64,000 nt of DNA from positions 3,348,001 to 3,412,000 of the forward strand of contig NZ_CP064703.1 in assembly GCF_023101085.1 (NCBI RefSeq). The letters are read 5' to 3'. The position numbers and the translations under genes are program-made. Source of the stretch: Bradyrhizobium sp. 170. GTDB lineage: Bacteria; Pseudomonadota; Alphaproteobacteria; Rhizobiales; Xanthobacteraceae. Below are positions 8,542-17,324 of the stretch, in pieces. The notes beneath the pieces were generated by a model that did not search any database, was not told the DNA's origin, and was given only the letters and a program-made list of their open reading frames with translations. Every line of letters starts with the position of its first letter. The first letter of the stretch is position 1.

Positions 8542-9159
8542 CTAGCCCGTCTTCGCCCCCTCGGCCGGCGGAAACACCACGCGGTCGTCGGTGCGGCAAT
8601 AGCGATCCGCGAACATGCGGCCGATCGGGTGATAGCGCTCCATGTGCACGCGCATCGCGGCGTGGTCCCACAATTCGTCGCGGATGTGGAAATGGATGCC
8701 TTCGCCCATGATCAGCAGCCGGTCGCCGTTGACGTCGATTTCCTTCCAGATCCTGCATTCCATCGCAAACGGTGCATCCGCCAGCCGCGGCACGGCGATT
8801 TTGGTCGAGGGCGCCAGTTTGAGATTGAGGTAATCCGGCTCGCCGATCTCGGGCGGAAAGTCGCCGCTGCTCTCGTGCATCGCGAGCGCCAGCGCCTCGT
8901 CGGTCATGTTGACCACGAATTCGTTCGTTGCGCGGATGTTGATCACCGTGTCCTTGACGCGGCCGTCGGGACGCAGATTGGCGGCGAACATGCAGAGCGG
9001 CGGATCCTCGCAGAACACATTGAAGAAACTGAACGGCGCCGCGTTGACCACGCCGGCAGGCCCGATCGACGTCACCCACGCGATCGGCCGCGGCAGCACG
9101 AACGACGTCAGCACCTTGTAGCGCTCGCGGGGTTTGAGATCGCTGGGGTCGTATTGCAT
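8542..9159 (-). CDS. Flavin reductase-like (FMN-binding split barrel) protein
   Basis: The protein has 205 residues from the ATG at 9159 (MQYDPSDLKPRERYKVLTS). The frame continues upstream through repeat A copy 4, which is not coding. LPRPIAWVTSIGPAGVVNAAPFSFFNVF is characteristic of the DIM6/NTAB flavin reductase group, which binds FMN in a split barrel. RVKDTVINIRATNEFVVNM and the HESSGDFPPE segment are also family-typical. Members reduce FMN with NAD(P)H or act as flavoredoxins for partner monooxygenases. No oxygenase component is adjacent. It is flanked by family A repeats on both sides. Confidence 0.85.
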   Translation of the reverse strand: MQYDPSDLKPRERYKVLTSFVLPRPIAWVTSIGPAGVVNAAPFSFFNVFCEDPPLCMFAANLRPDGRVKDTVINIRATNEFVVNMTDEALALAMHESSGDFPPEIGEPDYLNLKLAPSTKIAVPRLADAPFAMECRIWKEIDVNGDRLLIMGEGIHFHIRDELWDHAAMRVHMERYHPIGRMFADRYCRTDDRVVFPPAEGAKTG

Positions 9160-9173
9160 GCAAGAGGGCTCCG

Positions 9174-9264
9174 CGTAGGGTGGGCAAAGCGCAGCGTGCC
9201 CACCATTCAGCGCCGGTGCAAGGTGTGGTGGGCACGGCGCTTGCGCGCCTTTGCCCACCCTACG
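9174..9264. repeat. Palindromic intergenic repeat, family A, copy 4
   Basis: This copy has the same paired arms as the other family A copies. It lies 14 bases upstream of the flavin reductase start and 10 bases after the stop of the acyl-CoA dehydrogenase gene, both on the minus strand. It would therefore be transcribed if the two genes share a message. Confidence 0.9.
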
Positions 9265-9274
9265 GCAGTGCAGC

Positions 9275-10549
9275 CTACGGCATGCTTAGCTCATGCCTTC
9301 CGACCACCATCCAGTGCACTTCATCGGGACCGTCGGCGAAGCGCAGATGGCGCACATCCTGGTACATTTCGCCGAGCGAGCTCCATTGCGAAATGCCGGT
9401 GGCGCCGTGCATCTGGATTGCCTGGTCGATGATCTTGCAGGTGCGCTCCGGCACCATGGCCTTCACCATGCTGACCCAAATCCGCGCTTCCTTGTTGCCG
9501 AGCACGTCCATCGCCTTGGCCGCCTTCAGCACCATCAGCCGCATCGCCTCGATCTCGCAGCGCGCCTGGGCAATGATCTGCAGGTTGCCGCCGAGATGGG
9601 CGATCTTCTTGCCGAAGGCTTCGCGGGTCAGGCCGCGCGACACCATCAGGTCGAGCGCCTTTTCGGCCTTTCCGATCGTGCGCATGCAGTGATGGATGCG
9701 GCCCGGTCCGAGCCGGACCTGCGAGATTTCAAAGCCGCGGCCTTCGCCAAGCAGCATGTTTTCCTTCGGCACCCGGCAATTGTTGAAGCGCAAATGCATA
9801 TGGCCGCGCGGCGCGTGGTCATGGCCGAACACGTGCATCGGGCCCAAAATCTCGACGCCGGGGGTGTCGATCGGCACCAGGATCTGCGACTGCTGCTTGC
9901 TCGGCGGCGCGTCGGGATTGGTCTTCACCATCACGATCATGATCTTGCAGCGCGGATCGCCGGCGCCGGAGATGTAGTATTTCTCGCCGTTGATCACCCA
10001 TTCGTCGCCGACCAGTTTTGCCGTGGTCGAGATGTTCTTGGCGTCCGACGAGGCGACGTTCGGTTCGGTCATCGCGTAGGCCGAACGGATTTCGCCGGCG
10101 AGCAGCGGCTTCAGCCACTTCTCCTTCTGCGCCTTGGTGCCGACGCGCTCAAGCACCTCCATGTTGCCGGTGTCGGGCGCCGAGCAGTTCATGGTTTCCG
10201 AGGCCAGCGGATTCTTCGCGAGCTCCACCGCGATATAGGCGTAATCGAGGTTCTTCAGGCCCTGGCCGGTCTCGTCGTCAGGCAGGAAGAAGTTCCACAG
10301 CCCCTCTTCCTTGGCCTTGTCCTTGGCCTTCTGCAGCACCGCGAGCTGCTCCGGCGTAAAGCTCCAGCGGTCCTTCTTGGCCTCGCCAAGCCGCACGAAC
10401 TCGACCGACATCGGATCGACGGTTTCGCGAATGAACTTCTTAACGTGCTCGTACAGCGGACGGACCTCGTCCGACATGCGCAGATCGTTGAGTTCTTCGC
10501 CCGGATTGAGGTTGTAGGTCGTCGTTCGCGGGATATAGGCGTGTTTCAT
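9275..10549 (-). CDS. Acyl-CoA dehydrogenase, ACAD10/11-like
   Basis: The 424-residue flavoenzyme is preceded by GGGAGGAAATAATCC, a strong ribosome-binding site. YAMTEPNVASSDAKNIST and WVINGEKYYISGAGDPRCK are the FAD/acyl-CoA motifs. LGEGRGFEISQVRLGPGRIHHCMR and LRFADGPDEVHWMVVGRHEL are diagnostic of the ACAD10/11 subgroup. In human ACAD11 this domain is fused to an APH-like kinase, and together they convert 4-hydroxyacyl-CoA to enoyl-CoA through a phosphorylated intermediate. Here a separate APH-fold kinase lies 5.3 kb away (15874-16860). A plain alpha,beta-dehydrogenase role is the alternative. Confidence 0.88.
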   Translation of the reverse strand: MKHAYIPRTTTYNLNPGEELNDLRMSDEVRPLYEHVKKFIRETVDPMSVEFVRLGEAKKDRWSFTPEQLAVLQKAKDKAKEEGLWNFFLPDDETGQGLKNLDYAYIAVELAKNPLASETMNCSAPDTGNMEVLERVGTKAQKEKWLKPLLAGEIRSAYAMTEPNVASSDAKNISTTAKLVGDEWVINGEKYYISGAGDPRCKIMIVMVKTNPDAPPSKQQSQILVPIDTPGVEILGPMHVFGHDHAPRGHMHLRFNNCRVPKENMLLGEGRGFEISQVRLGPGRIHHCMRTIGKAEKALDLMVSRGLTREAFGKKIAHLGGNLQIIAQARCEIEAMRLMVLKAAKAMDVLGNKEARIWVSMVKAMVPERTCKIIDQAIQMHGATGISQWSSLGEMYQDVRHLRFADGPDEVHWMVVGRHELSMP

Positions 10550-10612
10550 GGATTATTTCCTCCCAATTGCGCAAGAACGTTGATCTTGCGGGCGCGCACT
10601 CGGCTCGTTGGC

Positions 10613-10647
10613 CGGCAATGTAGACGGCGGGGAGGGGCTTGCACAAG
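10613..10647 (-). promoter_or_regulatory. Predicted promoter of the ACAD10/11-like gene (shared block, copy 1)
   Basis: On the minus strand, CTTGTGCAA is followed after 14 bases by CGTCTACATTG. This can be read as a -35 TTGTGC and a -10 TCTACA or TACATT. The same arrangement with identical spacing stands upstream of the VOC gene at 12701-12735, although the middle bases differ. Conserved ends with a variable spacer are what a promoter would show. Confidence 0.45.
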
Positions 10648-10687
10648 CGCGGGCGAATGGGCGCGATTTTCCGCCGCGTGGTAAGTG

Positions 10688-10770
10688 CGTAGGATGGGTG
10701 GAGCGAAGCGATACCCCTCGATCCTCTCTCGCGCGACGTGATGGGTTTCGCTGCGCTCTACCCATCCTAC
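10688..10770. repeat. Palindromic intergenic repeat, family B, copy 1
   Basis: CGTAGGATGGGTGGAGCGAAGCG at the left pairs with CGCTGCGCTCTACCCATCCTAC at the right. Other copies are at 12143 and 17232. This one lies just after the M20 peptidase stop codon. Confidence 0.9.
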
Positions 10771-10773
10771 AAT

Positions 10774-12111
10774 TCATTTGCGCCGGGCCTTCTGCTCGAA
10801 GACGCCGAGCACGGCGAGCGTCATCGCGGTGATGCCGGTTTCGATGGTCGGCTTCGGCACCGGCGCGAACAGCGGCGAATGATTGGACGGGATTGGCGGG
10901 CCAGTGCCATTGCGTGCTGCGTCGATACGTTCCTGGTCATAGACGCCGATGTTGAACATCATCGACGGCACACCTGCGCCGGCGAATTCGGAGAAATCCT
11001 CGCTGGCGGTCCCCGGCGGCGAAACCCTGAACTTGTCGCCGAGTGCCGCCTTCAATACATCGGCGACGGCCGCGACCACATCGGGATCGTTCATGACGGG
11101 CTTGGCGCCCTCGGCGATCCGGATATCGGGCGCAGGTGCGCCTGACATGGCGGCAGCGGCCTTTGCCGTTCGTTCGATCCCGGCATGCAGTTTGGCGCGA
11201 ACCTCGGGCTTGAAGGAGCGAATGGTGCCGGAGAGTTGCACGGAGTCGGGAATGATGTTTCCAGCGGTGCCTCCGTGAATGGCGCCGATGGTCACGACGC
11301 CGAATTCAGTTGGATCCTTTTCGCGGCTGATCACGCCTTGTACGTCGACGATGAACCGCGCCGCAATCGCGACGGGATCGACGGTCGTGTGCGGCGCCGA
11401 ACCGTGACCGCCGCGGCCATGGAATGTCACCTCGAGACCGTCGGCGGCGGACGAGCCAACCCCGGTACGATAGAAGACCGTGCCATGAGGGAATGGGCCG
11501 TCATGCAGGGCAAGCGCGATGTCGGGCTTGGGAAAGCGCGTGAACAGGCCATGCGCAATCATGGCACGGGCGCCGGCCACAATCTCCTCCGCCGGCTGGG
11601 CGATGAACATCAGCGTGCCGCGCCATTGGTCCTTCAGGCCCAGCAGCGTCTTCGCCGTTCCGACCCAGCTCGCCATGTGGATGTCGTGGCCGCAGCTATG
11701 GGCGACGAATACCTCCCGCCCGTTCCAGGTGGTCTTGTCGCGGCTCGCATAATCGAGGCCGGTCTTCTCTTCCATCGGCAGCCCGTCGAGTTCGGTGCGC
11801 ACCATGATGGTGGGCCCGTCGCCGTTCTTGTAGATGGCAACCAGCCCGGTCTTGCCGACATTCTCGGTGACCTCGAAGCCGAGCGCGCGCATCTCGGCTG
11901 CGAGCCTGGCTGCGGTCTTCACTTCCTGAAAGGCCAGCTCCGGATGGGCGTGGAGTTCTTTGTAGAGCGCGTCGAGCTTTGGGTAATCGCTTGCGATCGA
12001 CGTCTCGATCGCTTTCTTGAGATTGATAACATCGAGCTCTGCGTGGGCCGGCAGCAGGCTGGCTGCAAACAATGCGGCTGATACCGCCAGGGATCTGGCA
12101 CATGGATTCAT
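10774..12111 (-). CDS. Exported M20-family amidohydrolase / metallopeptidase
   Basis: The protein has 445 residues. A signal peptide is evident ([20 protein letters not shown], cleavage probably after AHA), so it should act in the periplasm. [34 protein letters not shown] and [17 protein letters not shown] contain the metal-binding and catalytic Asp, His and Glu residues of the M20D hippurate/aminoacyl-amide hydrolase group. [21 protein letters not shown] is the dimerisation-domain motif, and [11 protein letters not shown] near the end carries a further ligand region. It probably hydrolyses N-acyl amino acids or peptides. It lies between family B repeats, so it is likely monocistronic. Confidence 0.9.
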   Translation of the reverse strand: MNPCARSLAVSAALFAASLLPAHAELDVINLKKAIETSIASDYPKLDALYKELHAHPELAFQEVKTAARLAAEMRALGFEVTENVGKTGLVAIYKNGDGPTIMVRTELDGLPMEEKTGLDYASRDKTTWNGREVFVAHSCGHDIHMASWVGTAKTLLGLKDQWRGTLMFIAQPAEEIVAGARAMIAHGLFTRFPKPDIALALHDGPFPHGTVFYRTGVGSSAADGLEVTFHGRGGHGSAPHTTVDPVAIAARFIVDVQGVISREKDPTEFGVVTIGAIHGGTAGNIIPDSVQLSGTIRSFKPEVRAKLHAGIERTAKAAAAMSGAPAPDIRIAEGAKPVMNDPDVVAAVADVLKAALGDKFRVSPPGTASEDFSEFAGAGVPSMMFNIGVYDQERIDAARNGTGPPIPSNHSPLFAPVPKPTIETGITAMTLAVLGVFEQKARRK

Positions 12112-12142
12112 GACGCGGCTCCCTTTGATTGTGTCGCAGTAT

Positions 12143-12227
12143 GTAGGATGGGTAGAGCGAAGCGAAACCCATCATTACAGCCACTGGTCGCGGCTGATGG
12201 GTATCGCTTCGCTCCACCCATCCTACG
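12143..12227. repeat. Palindromic intergenic repeat, family B, copy 2
   Basis: The arms are GTAGGATGGGTAGAGCGAAG and CTTCGCTCCACCCATCCTACG. It lies between the VOC gene stop and the M20 gene start, both on the minus strand. Confidence 0.9.
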
Positions 12228-12229
12228 AA

Positions 12230-12610
12230 CTACGTCGGCATCCGATGCATCGCGCAGATCTTGTTGCCGTCGAGATCGCGCAAATAGGCGAGGTACATTT
12301 TGCCCGCAGAGCCTTCGCGAATGCCCGGCGGATTCTCGCAGGTCTTGCCGCCATTGGCGAGGCCCGCCGCGTGCCATGCATCGGCCTGCTCGGGAGATTC
12401 TGCCGCAAAGCCGATGGTGCCGCCATTCGCCGGCGTCGCCGCCTGGCCGTTGATCGGCTTCGACACCGAGAACACACCGGTCTTGGTGAAGTAGAAAATA
12501 CGGTGGCCATCGACCTTGGCCGGCCGCACCCCGAGCGTGCCGAGCAACGCGTCGTAGAACGCCTTGGCCTTTTCGAGGTCGTTGGTGCCGATCATTACGT
12601 GCGAAAACAT
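12230..12610 (-). CDS. VOC (glyoxalase / bleomycin-resistance) superfamily protein
   Basis: This is a 126-residue single-domain protein. The ATG at 12610 follows GGGGAGGAATTGAAGAA and matches the family N-terminus ([24 protein letters not shown]). [20 protein letters not shown] central strands and the C-terminal [16 protein letters not shown] segment fit the paired beta-alpha-beta-beta-beta motifs of the VOC fold. Likely metal ligands are the early His (SHVMIG) and residues near the DLDGNK strand. The usual terminal Glu is not obvious (KICAMHR), so its chemistry is uncertain. It could be a lyase, a dioxygenase-like protein or a binding protein. The upstream promoter block is shared with the ACAD10/11-like gene. 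Confidence 0.8.
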   Translation of the reverse strand: MFSHVMIGTNDLEKAKAFYDALLGTLGVRPAKVDGHRIFYFTKTGVFSVSKPINGQAATPANGGTIGFAAESPEQADAWHAAGLANGGKTCENPPGIREGSAGKMYLAYLRDLDGNKICAMHRMPT

Positions 12611-12700
12611 TTCTTCAATTCCTCCCCAGTTTTTCTGACGAACAGCCGCAATTGCTGCTGCGCTTTCGCAAGGAACAACCCCGCGTGCTGCCCGTTGCCG

Positions 12701-12735
12701 GCCAATGTAGACGGCGCCCTCGGCGTTGCACAAGC
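12701..12735 (-). promoter_or_regulatory. Predicted promoter of the VOC gene (shared block, copy 2)
   Basis: On the minus strand, GCTTGTGCAA, 14 bases, then CGTCTACATTGGC mirrors the block at 10613-10647 with identical spacing. It would start a transcript with a leader of roughly 80 bases. The rest of this 321-base gap up to htpX (12736-12931) holds the htpX upstream region. Apart from the AGGAG ribosome-binding site before 12932, no repeat or small gene is visible in it. Confidence 0.45.
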
Positions 12736-12931
12736 AGGCGGGCTACCGGCGGGAGGTCCGGGAGCCCCCGTTGGCGGCAGATTACAGTTCGGTAATCCCG
12801 TCCGAGAGGGTGGTTTCCACCGGCAAACGCGGCGCCTCGACGCACCCGGGCATCTTGAAGCGCGGCTGGGGGAATTCTTACCTCTGGGATGCCAGTCCCG
12901 GCGTCCAGCCGCAGGCGGCAAGGAGACGACA

Positions 12932-13873
12932 ATGAGCTATCTGAAGACTGCCATTCTTCTGGCCGGTCTCACCGGCCTCTTCATGGGTGTCGGCTATCTG
13001 ATCGGCGGCGCCGGCGGTGCCCTGATCGCGCTCGTGGTCGCGGCTGCGACCAACCTGTTCGCCTACTGGAATTCGGACCGCATGGTGCTGTCGATGTACG
13101 GCGCCCATGAGGTCGACCGGAACAGCGCGCCCGACCTCTTCAATCTCGTGGCCGAGCTGGCCGGCCGCGCCGGCCTGCCGATGCCGCGCGTGTTCGTGAT
13201 GGACGAGGCGCAGCCGAATGCATTTGCTACCGGCCGCAATCCGCAGAACGCCGCGGTCGCCGTGACCACGGGCCTGATGCAGTCGCTAAGCCGCGAGGAG
13301 CTCGCCGGCGTCATCGCGCACGAGCTTGCGCATATCAAGAACCACGACACGCTGCTGATGACCATCACCGCGACGATCGCCGGTGCGATTTCGATGGTTG
13401 CGCAGTTCGGCATGTTCTTCGGCGGCAACCGCGACAACAATCACGGACCCGGCATCATCGGCTCGATCGCGATGATGATCCTGGCCCCGCTCGGCGCCAT
13501 GCTGGTGCAGATGGCGATCAGCCGTACCCGCGAATACGCCGCCGACGATCTCGGCGCGCGCATCTGCGGCCAGCCGATGTGGCTGGCGTCGGCGCTGTCC
13601 AAGATCGCGAATGCCGCGCATGTGGTGCCGAACCCGGAAGCCGAGCGCAATCCGGCGACCGCGCACATGTTCATCATCAACCCGCTATCGGGTCACGGCA
13701 TGGACAATCTGTTCACGACGCACCCGTCCACGGAGAACCGCATCGCCGCGCTGCAGCAGCTCGCGGCGGAGATGGGCGCGAGCGGCGGAACACTTTCCGT
13801 CAACACCCGCGGCAGCTATCCGCGCCGCGGCCCGTGGGGCCGGACTTCCGCCTCACGCGGACCGTGGGGATAA
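12932..13873 (+). CDS. htpX: Membrane zinc metalloprotease HtpX
   Basis: The protein has 313 residues from the ATG at 12932, 8 bases after AGGAG. The open frame upstream is non-coding. N-terminal hydrophobic helices (about 4-50), the zinc-binding HELAH at about residue 130 ([19 protein letters not shown]), and two more hydrophobic segments (about 145-195) are present. [15 protein letters not shown] provides the third zinc-ligand Glu. [13 protein letters not shown] is the conserved C-terminal peptidase M48 motif. HtpX degrades misfolded inner-membrane proteins, with its active site on the cytoplasmic side. The Arg-, Gly- and Trp-rich tail after residue 295 is unusual in composition. It has no obvious operon partner. 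Confidence 0.95.
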   Translation: MSYLKTAILLAGLTGLFMGVGYLIGGAGGALIALVVAAATNLFAYWNSDRMVLSMYGAHEVDRNSAPDLFNLVAELAGRAGLPMPRVFVMDEAQPNAFATGRNPQNAAVAVTTGLMQSLSREELAGVIAHELAHIKNHDTLLMTITATIAGAISMVAQFGMFFGGNRDNNHGPGIIGSIAMMILAPLGAMLVQMAISRTREYAADDLGARICGQPMWLASALSKIANAAHVVPNPEAERNPATAHMFIINPLSGHGMDNLFTTHPSTENRIAALQQLAAEMGASGGTLSVNTRGSYPRRGPWGRTSASRGPWG

Positions 13874-13884
13874 AGAATAAGCCC

Positions 13885-14030
13885 GTCGTCATTCCGGGCC
13901 GTGCGCAAGCTCGGCCCGGAATTCATTACACCTGACGTCATTGCGAGCACAGCGAAGCAATCCACGTCTCCACTTGCGGCGCACTTGATGCCCTGCCTTC
14001 GCGAGGCACGACGACCTTCTGCGTGATGAC
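13885..14030. repeat. Two abutting dispersed repeat remnants
   Basis: Bases 13885-13923 pair CGTCATTCCGGGCCG with CGGCCCGGAATT (family E). Then GACGTCATTGCGAGC-CAGCGAAGCAATCCA (13934 on) and GCCTTCGCGAGGCACGACG form part of another repeat type. Both lie between the convergent htpX and SDR genes. Confidence 0.7.
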
Positions 14031-14053
14031 GTTCTGCGTCCAACCACGAACCG

Positions 14054-14833
14054 TCAAAACGCCGTGTACCCGCCATCGATCACAAAACAATCCGCCGTAT
14101 GATACGACGACGCCTTGCTCATGATGTACACGGCGATGCCGCCAAAATCCGTAGGCTCGCCGAAGCGGCGCACCGGGATGCGCGGCATCACGTTGGCGAC
14201 GAATTTGTCGTTGCCCATGAGGCCGACGGTCATGTCGCTCTTGATCCAGCCAGGCAAGATCGCGTTCGCGGTGACACCGTGGCGCGCCAGTTCGACCGCA
14301 AGCGCGCGGCACAGCGCGTTCAGCGCCGCTTTGGTGCCGGCGTAATGCTCGTTGCGGGCGGTGCCGAACAGCGACGCGAGGCTCGAGGTTGCAACCAGCC
14401 GGCCGAACTTGTCGCCGGCCTCGGCGCGTTCGGTCATGTGGCGGGCGGCAACCTGAAACACGTGGAAGACGCCGTCGAGATTGGTCGCAAACATGCGTCG
14501 CCATTCCTCCTCGGTGCGGTCGATGAAGGCCCGCCGTCCGCCGCCGCCGATGCCGGCATTCGCAAAACAGCCGTCGACCCGGCCGAACGTATCGAGGGTT
14601 GCCTGCATCGCGGCCTTGACAGAAGCGGGATCGGAGACGTCGCAGATTTGGGTATGCACCTTGCCGGGACCGGCCGACATGGTTGCCGCCGCACTCCTGT
14701 TCTTCTCGGCGTTGCGTCCCCAGATCGAGACGTTGCAGCCTTGCGCGTTCAACGCCTGCGCGATGCCAAGGCCGATGCCGCCATTGCCACCAGTGATGAC
14801 CGCCGTGCGGCCGGTGAGGTCAAAGATGCTCAT
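14054..14833 (-). CDS. Short-chain dehydrogenase/reductase (SDR)
   Basis: This is a 259-residue classical SDR. TGGNGGIGLGIA (residues about 14-25) binds the nicotinamide cofactor. CFANAGIGGG is the NAG motif. VATSSLASLFGTARNEHYAGTKAA contains the catalytic Ser and the Tyr-x-x-x-Lys pair. FVIDGGYTAF is the usual C-terminus. It has an alanine-rich variable loop, and the substrate cannot be read off. It is divergent from the crotonase-kinase-DUF6285 operon starting at 15086. An SDR (LvaD) accompanies the kinase in the levulinate pathway, so a 3-hydroxyacyl-CoA or hydroxy-acid role is conceivable but unproven. Confidence 0.88.
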   Translation of the reverse strand: MSIFDLTGRTAVITGGNGGIGLGIAQALNAQGCNVSIWGRNAEKNRSAAATMSAGPGKVHTQICDVSDPASVKAAMQATLDTFGRVDGCFANAGIGGGGRRAFIDRTEEEWRRMFATNLDGVFHVFQVAARHMTERAEAGDKFGRLVATSSLASLFGTARNEHYAGTKAALNALCRALAVELARHGVTANAILPGWIKSDMTVGLMGNDKFVANVMPRIPVRRFGEPTDFGGIAVYIMSKASSYHTADCFVIDGGYTAF

Positions 14834-14864
14834 TGGGTGTTTCCATTTTGTTTGGGGCTAGCTA

Positions 14865-14940
14865 GAGCATGATCCGGAAAAGTGGGTACCGGTTTTCCCT
14901 CGCGACAAACCCGGAACGGGTTTGCGCGGAGATCATGCTC
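14865..14940. repeat. Palindromic repeat (GAGCATGATC ... GATCATGCTC)
   Basis: The ten-base terminal arms are perfect complements, enclosing ATCCGGAAAAGTGGGTACCGG and AAACCCGG-ACGGGTTTG. It occurs once here, in the intergenic region between the divergent SDR and crotonase genes. The composition is like dispersed rhizobial palindromes. Confidence 0.8.
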
Positions 14941-15085
14941 AAACAATAACAGGTTTGCGCCCGGTGGCGGGCAGATGTTCTGTTGCAAGCATGGACAAGC
15001 GCGTCCGGAAAATCAAATATGGGCGAGACATCATCCGATCTTCCGCGCAGCGAAATAGCGCGTAAACACAAGTCATGAGGAAGCA

Positions 15086-15877
15086 ATGCAGTTCAAGCAC
15101 GTCACGCTCGATTTCGATGGCCCGGTCGCCATTCTCAAGCTCGACCATCAGGAGGTCATGAACGCGGTCTCGATGGACATGCTGGGCGGTCTCGGCGAGG
15201 CGCTCGATGCGATCGAGGACAAGCGGGATGAGGTGCGCTGCCTCGTGCTGACCGGTGCCGGACGCGCATTCTGCACCGGCGCCAATTTGCAGGGCCGCAA
15301 CAACCAGAAGGCCGGCAAGAGCAATGCCGGGCAATCGCTGGAAATCGGCTTTCATCCGTTCCTGCGGCGGCTGCGCCGGCTGCATTGCCCGATCGTGTCG
15401 GCGGTCAATGGCCCCGCCGCCGGCGCCGGGATGAGCTTTGCATTGATGGGCGACATGATCGTGTGCGCGCGCTCATCCTATTTCCTGCAGGCGTTCCGCC
15501 GCATCGGCCTGGTGCCGGATTGCGGCTCGACCTGGCTGTTGCCGCGCATGATCGGCAAGGCGCGCTCGGTCGAATTGTCCTTGATGGGCGAGCGGCTGCC
15601 GGCGGAGAAGGCGCTGGAATGGGGCCTCGTCAACCGCGTCTATGACGATGCTGTCTTGATGGAAGAGGCGATGAAGCTCGCGCATGACCTCGCCAACGGA
15701 CCGACGATCGCGCTGTCCTTGATCCGAAAGCTCTATTGGGACAGCCCGGAAAATTCCTTTGAGGAACAGCTCAATCTCGAATTCGAATCGCAACGCATCG
15801 CGGGCGCGGCGGAAGATTTCAAGGAAGGCGTCACCGCGTTCCTCGAAAAGCGCCCCGCCAAGTTCAGGGGCAAATGA
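15086..15877 (+). CDS. Enoyl-CoA hydratase/isomerase (crotonase family)
   Basis: The 263-residue protein has GAGGA in front of its ATG. Crotonase oxyanion-hole segments are GAGRAFCTGANLQG (residues about 56-69) and NGPAAGAGMSFALMGD (about 108-123). SYFLQAFRRIGLVPDCGSTWLLPR carries the Asp at the site where PaaG-type isomerases have their single catalytic Asp, while hydratases have Glu pairs. It may therefore be an isomerase or another crotonase variant. Its last four bases overlap the start of the kinase gene (ATGA), implying translational coupling. It may handle the enoyl-CoA released by the kinase/ACAD step proposed for this cluster. Confidence 0.88.
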   Translation: MQFKHVTLDFDGPVAILKLDHQEVMNAVSMDMLGGLGEALDAIEDKRDEVRCLVLTGAGRAFCTGANLQGRNNQKAGKSNAGQSLEIGFHPFLRRLRRLHCPIVSAVNGPAAGAGMSFALMGDMIVCARSSYFLQAFRRIGLVPDCGSTWLLPRMIGKARSVELSLMGERLPAEKALEWGLVNRVYDDAVLMEEAMKLAHDLANGPTIALSLIRKLYWDSPENSFEEQLNLEFESQRIAGAAEDFKEGVTAFLEKRPAKFRGK

Positions 15878-16860
15878 TCGAGCAGCAACTCGGACGCTGC
15901 GTCGCCTCCTGGTATGAGGGCGCGACCGGCGTTACCGGGGCCGCCAAGCTTTCCGGCGGCGCCAGCCAGGAAACCTGGACGTTCGACATCGTGCATGCGG
16001 ACGGCAATGTCGGCGCGATCCTGCGCCGGGCGCCGCCGGGCTATGGCGCGTCGCCAGGACGGGCCGCCGGGCTCGATGCCGAGGCGACGCTGATGCAGCT
16101 CGCGCACGACGCCGGCCTGCCATCGCCGCGGGTGATGCATGTGCTGAAGCCGGAGGACGAACTCGGCACCGGCTTCATCATGCAGCGTATCGAGGGCGAG
16201 ACCATCGCGCGCAAGATTCTTCGCGATGAGCAATTTGCAAAAGCGCGGCCGATTCTCGCGCGGCAGCTTGGCCGCGTGATCGCCGGCATTCACGGCCTGC
16301 CGGCTTTGAGGCTGCCAAAACTGCGCGAGATGAGCGCGACAAAGGAAATCGCCGATCTCGAACGAGAATACCGCAGTTTCAACTGGCCGCGTCCGGTGTT
16401 CGAATTGGCGCTGCGCTGGCTGCGCGAGCACGATCCCGGGCCGTCGAAAGAGGTGACGCTGGTGCACGGTGATTTCCGCCACGGCAACCTCATCATCGGG
16501 CCTGATGGCGTGCGCGCGGTGCTGGATTGGGAGCTGGCGCATTTGGGCGATCCGATGGAAGATCTCGGGTGGATCTGCGTCAACTCCTGGCGGTTCGGGG
16601 AGATCGACAAGCCGGTCGGCGGCTTCGGCTCCCGCGAAGATTTGTTCGCCGGCTATGAAGAAGCCGGCCGCAAGGTCGACCCCGACCGCGTGATGTTCTG
16701 GGAGGTGATGGGCACGCTGCGCTGGGGCATCATGTGCTGCGGCATGATGCAGCGCTTCCGCTCCGGGCCGGATCATTCGATGGAGCGTGCGATGATCGGG
16801 CGGCGCTCGTCGGAGACCGAAATCGATTTGCTGAGATTGCTTGCTCCGAGAGGAGGGTAA
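15874..16860 (+). CDS. APH-fold phosphotransferase (LvaA / ACAD11 kinase-like)
   Basis: The protein has 328 residues. ASQETWTFDI leads into AILRRAPPGYG (ATP-site strand and Lys/Arg region), and GFIMQRIEGETIARKI is the hinge. VHGDFRHGNLIIGPDGVRAVLDWELAHLGDPMEDLGW contains the Brenner-type catalytic Asp, the Asn and the metal-binding DWE. These are features of the acyl-CoA-associated aminoglycoside phosphotransferase-like kinases, not of antibiotic-resistance enzymes. In Pseudomonas putida LvaA and human ACAD10/11, such domains phosphorylate 4-hydroxyacyl-CoA. The gene overlaps the crotonase by 4 bases and is followed after 1 base by the DUF6285 gene. Assigning a 4-hydroxyacyl-CoA substrate is inference from context. 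Confidence 0.85.
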   Translation: MIEQQLGRCVASWYEGATGVTGAAKLSGGASQETWTFDIVHADGNVGAILRRAPPGYGASPGRAAGLDAEATLMQLAHDAGLPSPRVMHVLKPEDELGTGFIMQRIEGETIARKILRDEQFAKARPILARQLGRVIAGIHGLPALRLPKLREMSATKEIADLEREYRSFNWPRPVFELALRWLREHDPGPSKEVTLVHGDFRHGNLIIGPDGVRAVLDWELAHLGDPMEDLGWICVNSWRFGEIDKPVGGFGSREDLFAGYEEAGRKVDPDRVMFWEVMGTLRWGIMCCGMMQRFRSGPDHSMERAMIGRRSSETEIDLLRLLAPRGG

Positions 16861-16861
16861 G

Positions 16862-17236
16862 ATGCAGGACGAACCGACACCCACCGAACTGATCAAGGCG
16901 GTCGCGGAGTTCCTCCGCAACGAGATCGCGCCCGTCATCACGGGCCACAACGCCTTCAAGCTTCGCGTCGGCATCAATGCGCTGGATCTTGTCACGCGAC
17001 AATTGGCGTTGGAGCAGGGGAACGATGCCGCGGAGTCCGCGCGGCTGAAGCAGTTGCTCGGCTCGGATGGTTCGTTGATCGAATTGAATCGCGCGCTGTC
17101 GGACAAGATTGCAGAAGGCGAGGTCGATCTGCAGACGCCGGGATTGGCCGAGCATCTCTGGCAGACCACGATGGACAAGCTCGCCGTCGACCAGCCGAAT
17201 TATGCGTCGTACAAAAGGGAGCTGGGGGGATCGTAG
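16862..17236 (+). CDS. DUF6285 protein, probable partner of the upstream kinase (LvaB-like position)
   Basis: The protein has 124 residues, all helical in appearance. Its ATG at 16862 follows GAGGAGGGTAAG, an excellent ribosome-binding site that overlaps the end of the kinase gene. IKAVAEFLRNEIAPVITGHNAFKLRVGINALDLVTRQL is the conserved N-terminal block of this family. There are no catalytic motifs. In the P. putida lva operon, a small protein encoded directly after the kinase gene is needed for kinase activity. Position and size here match that arrangement, so a regulatory or structural subunit is the best guess. Its stop codon TAG is formed by the first bases of repeat B copy 3. Confidence 0.75.
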   Translation: MQDEPTPTELIKAVAEFLRNEIAPVITGHNAFKLRVGINALDLVTRQLALEQGNDAAESARLKQLLGSDGSLIELNRALSDKIAEGEVDLQTPGLAEHLWQTTMDKLAVDQPNYASYKRELGGS

Positions 17237-17315
17237 GATGGGTAGAGCGCAGCGAAACCCATCAAGAGCATCGACGCCGTCGGCGATGGGTTTCGCTTCG
17301 CTCTACCCATCCTAC
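17232..17315. repeat. Palindromic intergenic repeat, family B, copy 3
   Basis: CGTAGGATGGGTAGAGCGCAG pairs with CTTCGCTCTACCCATCCTAC, and AAACCCATC pairs with GATGGGTTT inside. It overlaps the last codons of the DUF6285 gene and separates it from a convergent crotonase gene. Confidence 0.9.
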
Positions 17316-17324
17316 AAGGGATCC

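Noticed and set aside
15874..16860. Aminoglycoside resistance gene
   Set aside because: The phosphotransferase fold is shared, but the gene is coupled to a crotonase and DUF6285 and carries the acyl-CoA-associated DWELAHLGDP segment. An antibiotic-resistance role is unlikely.
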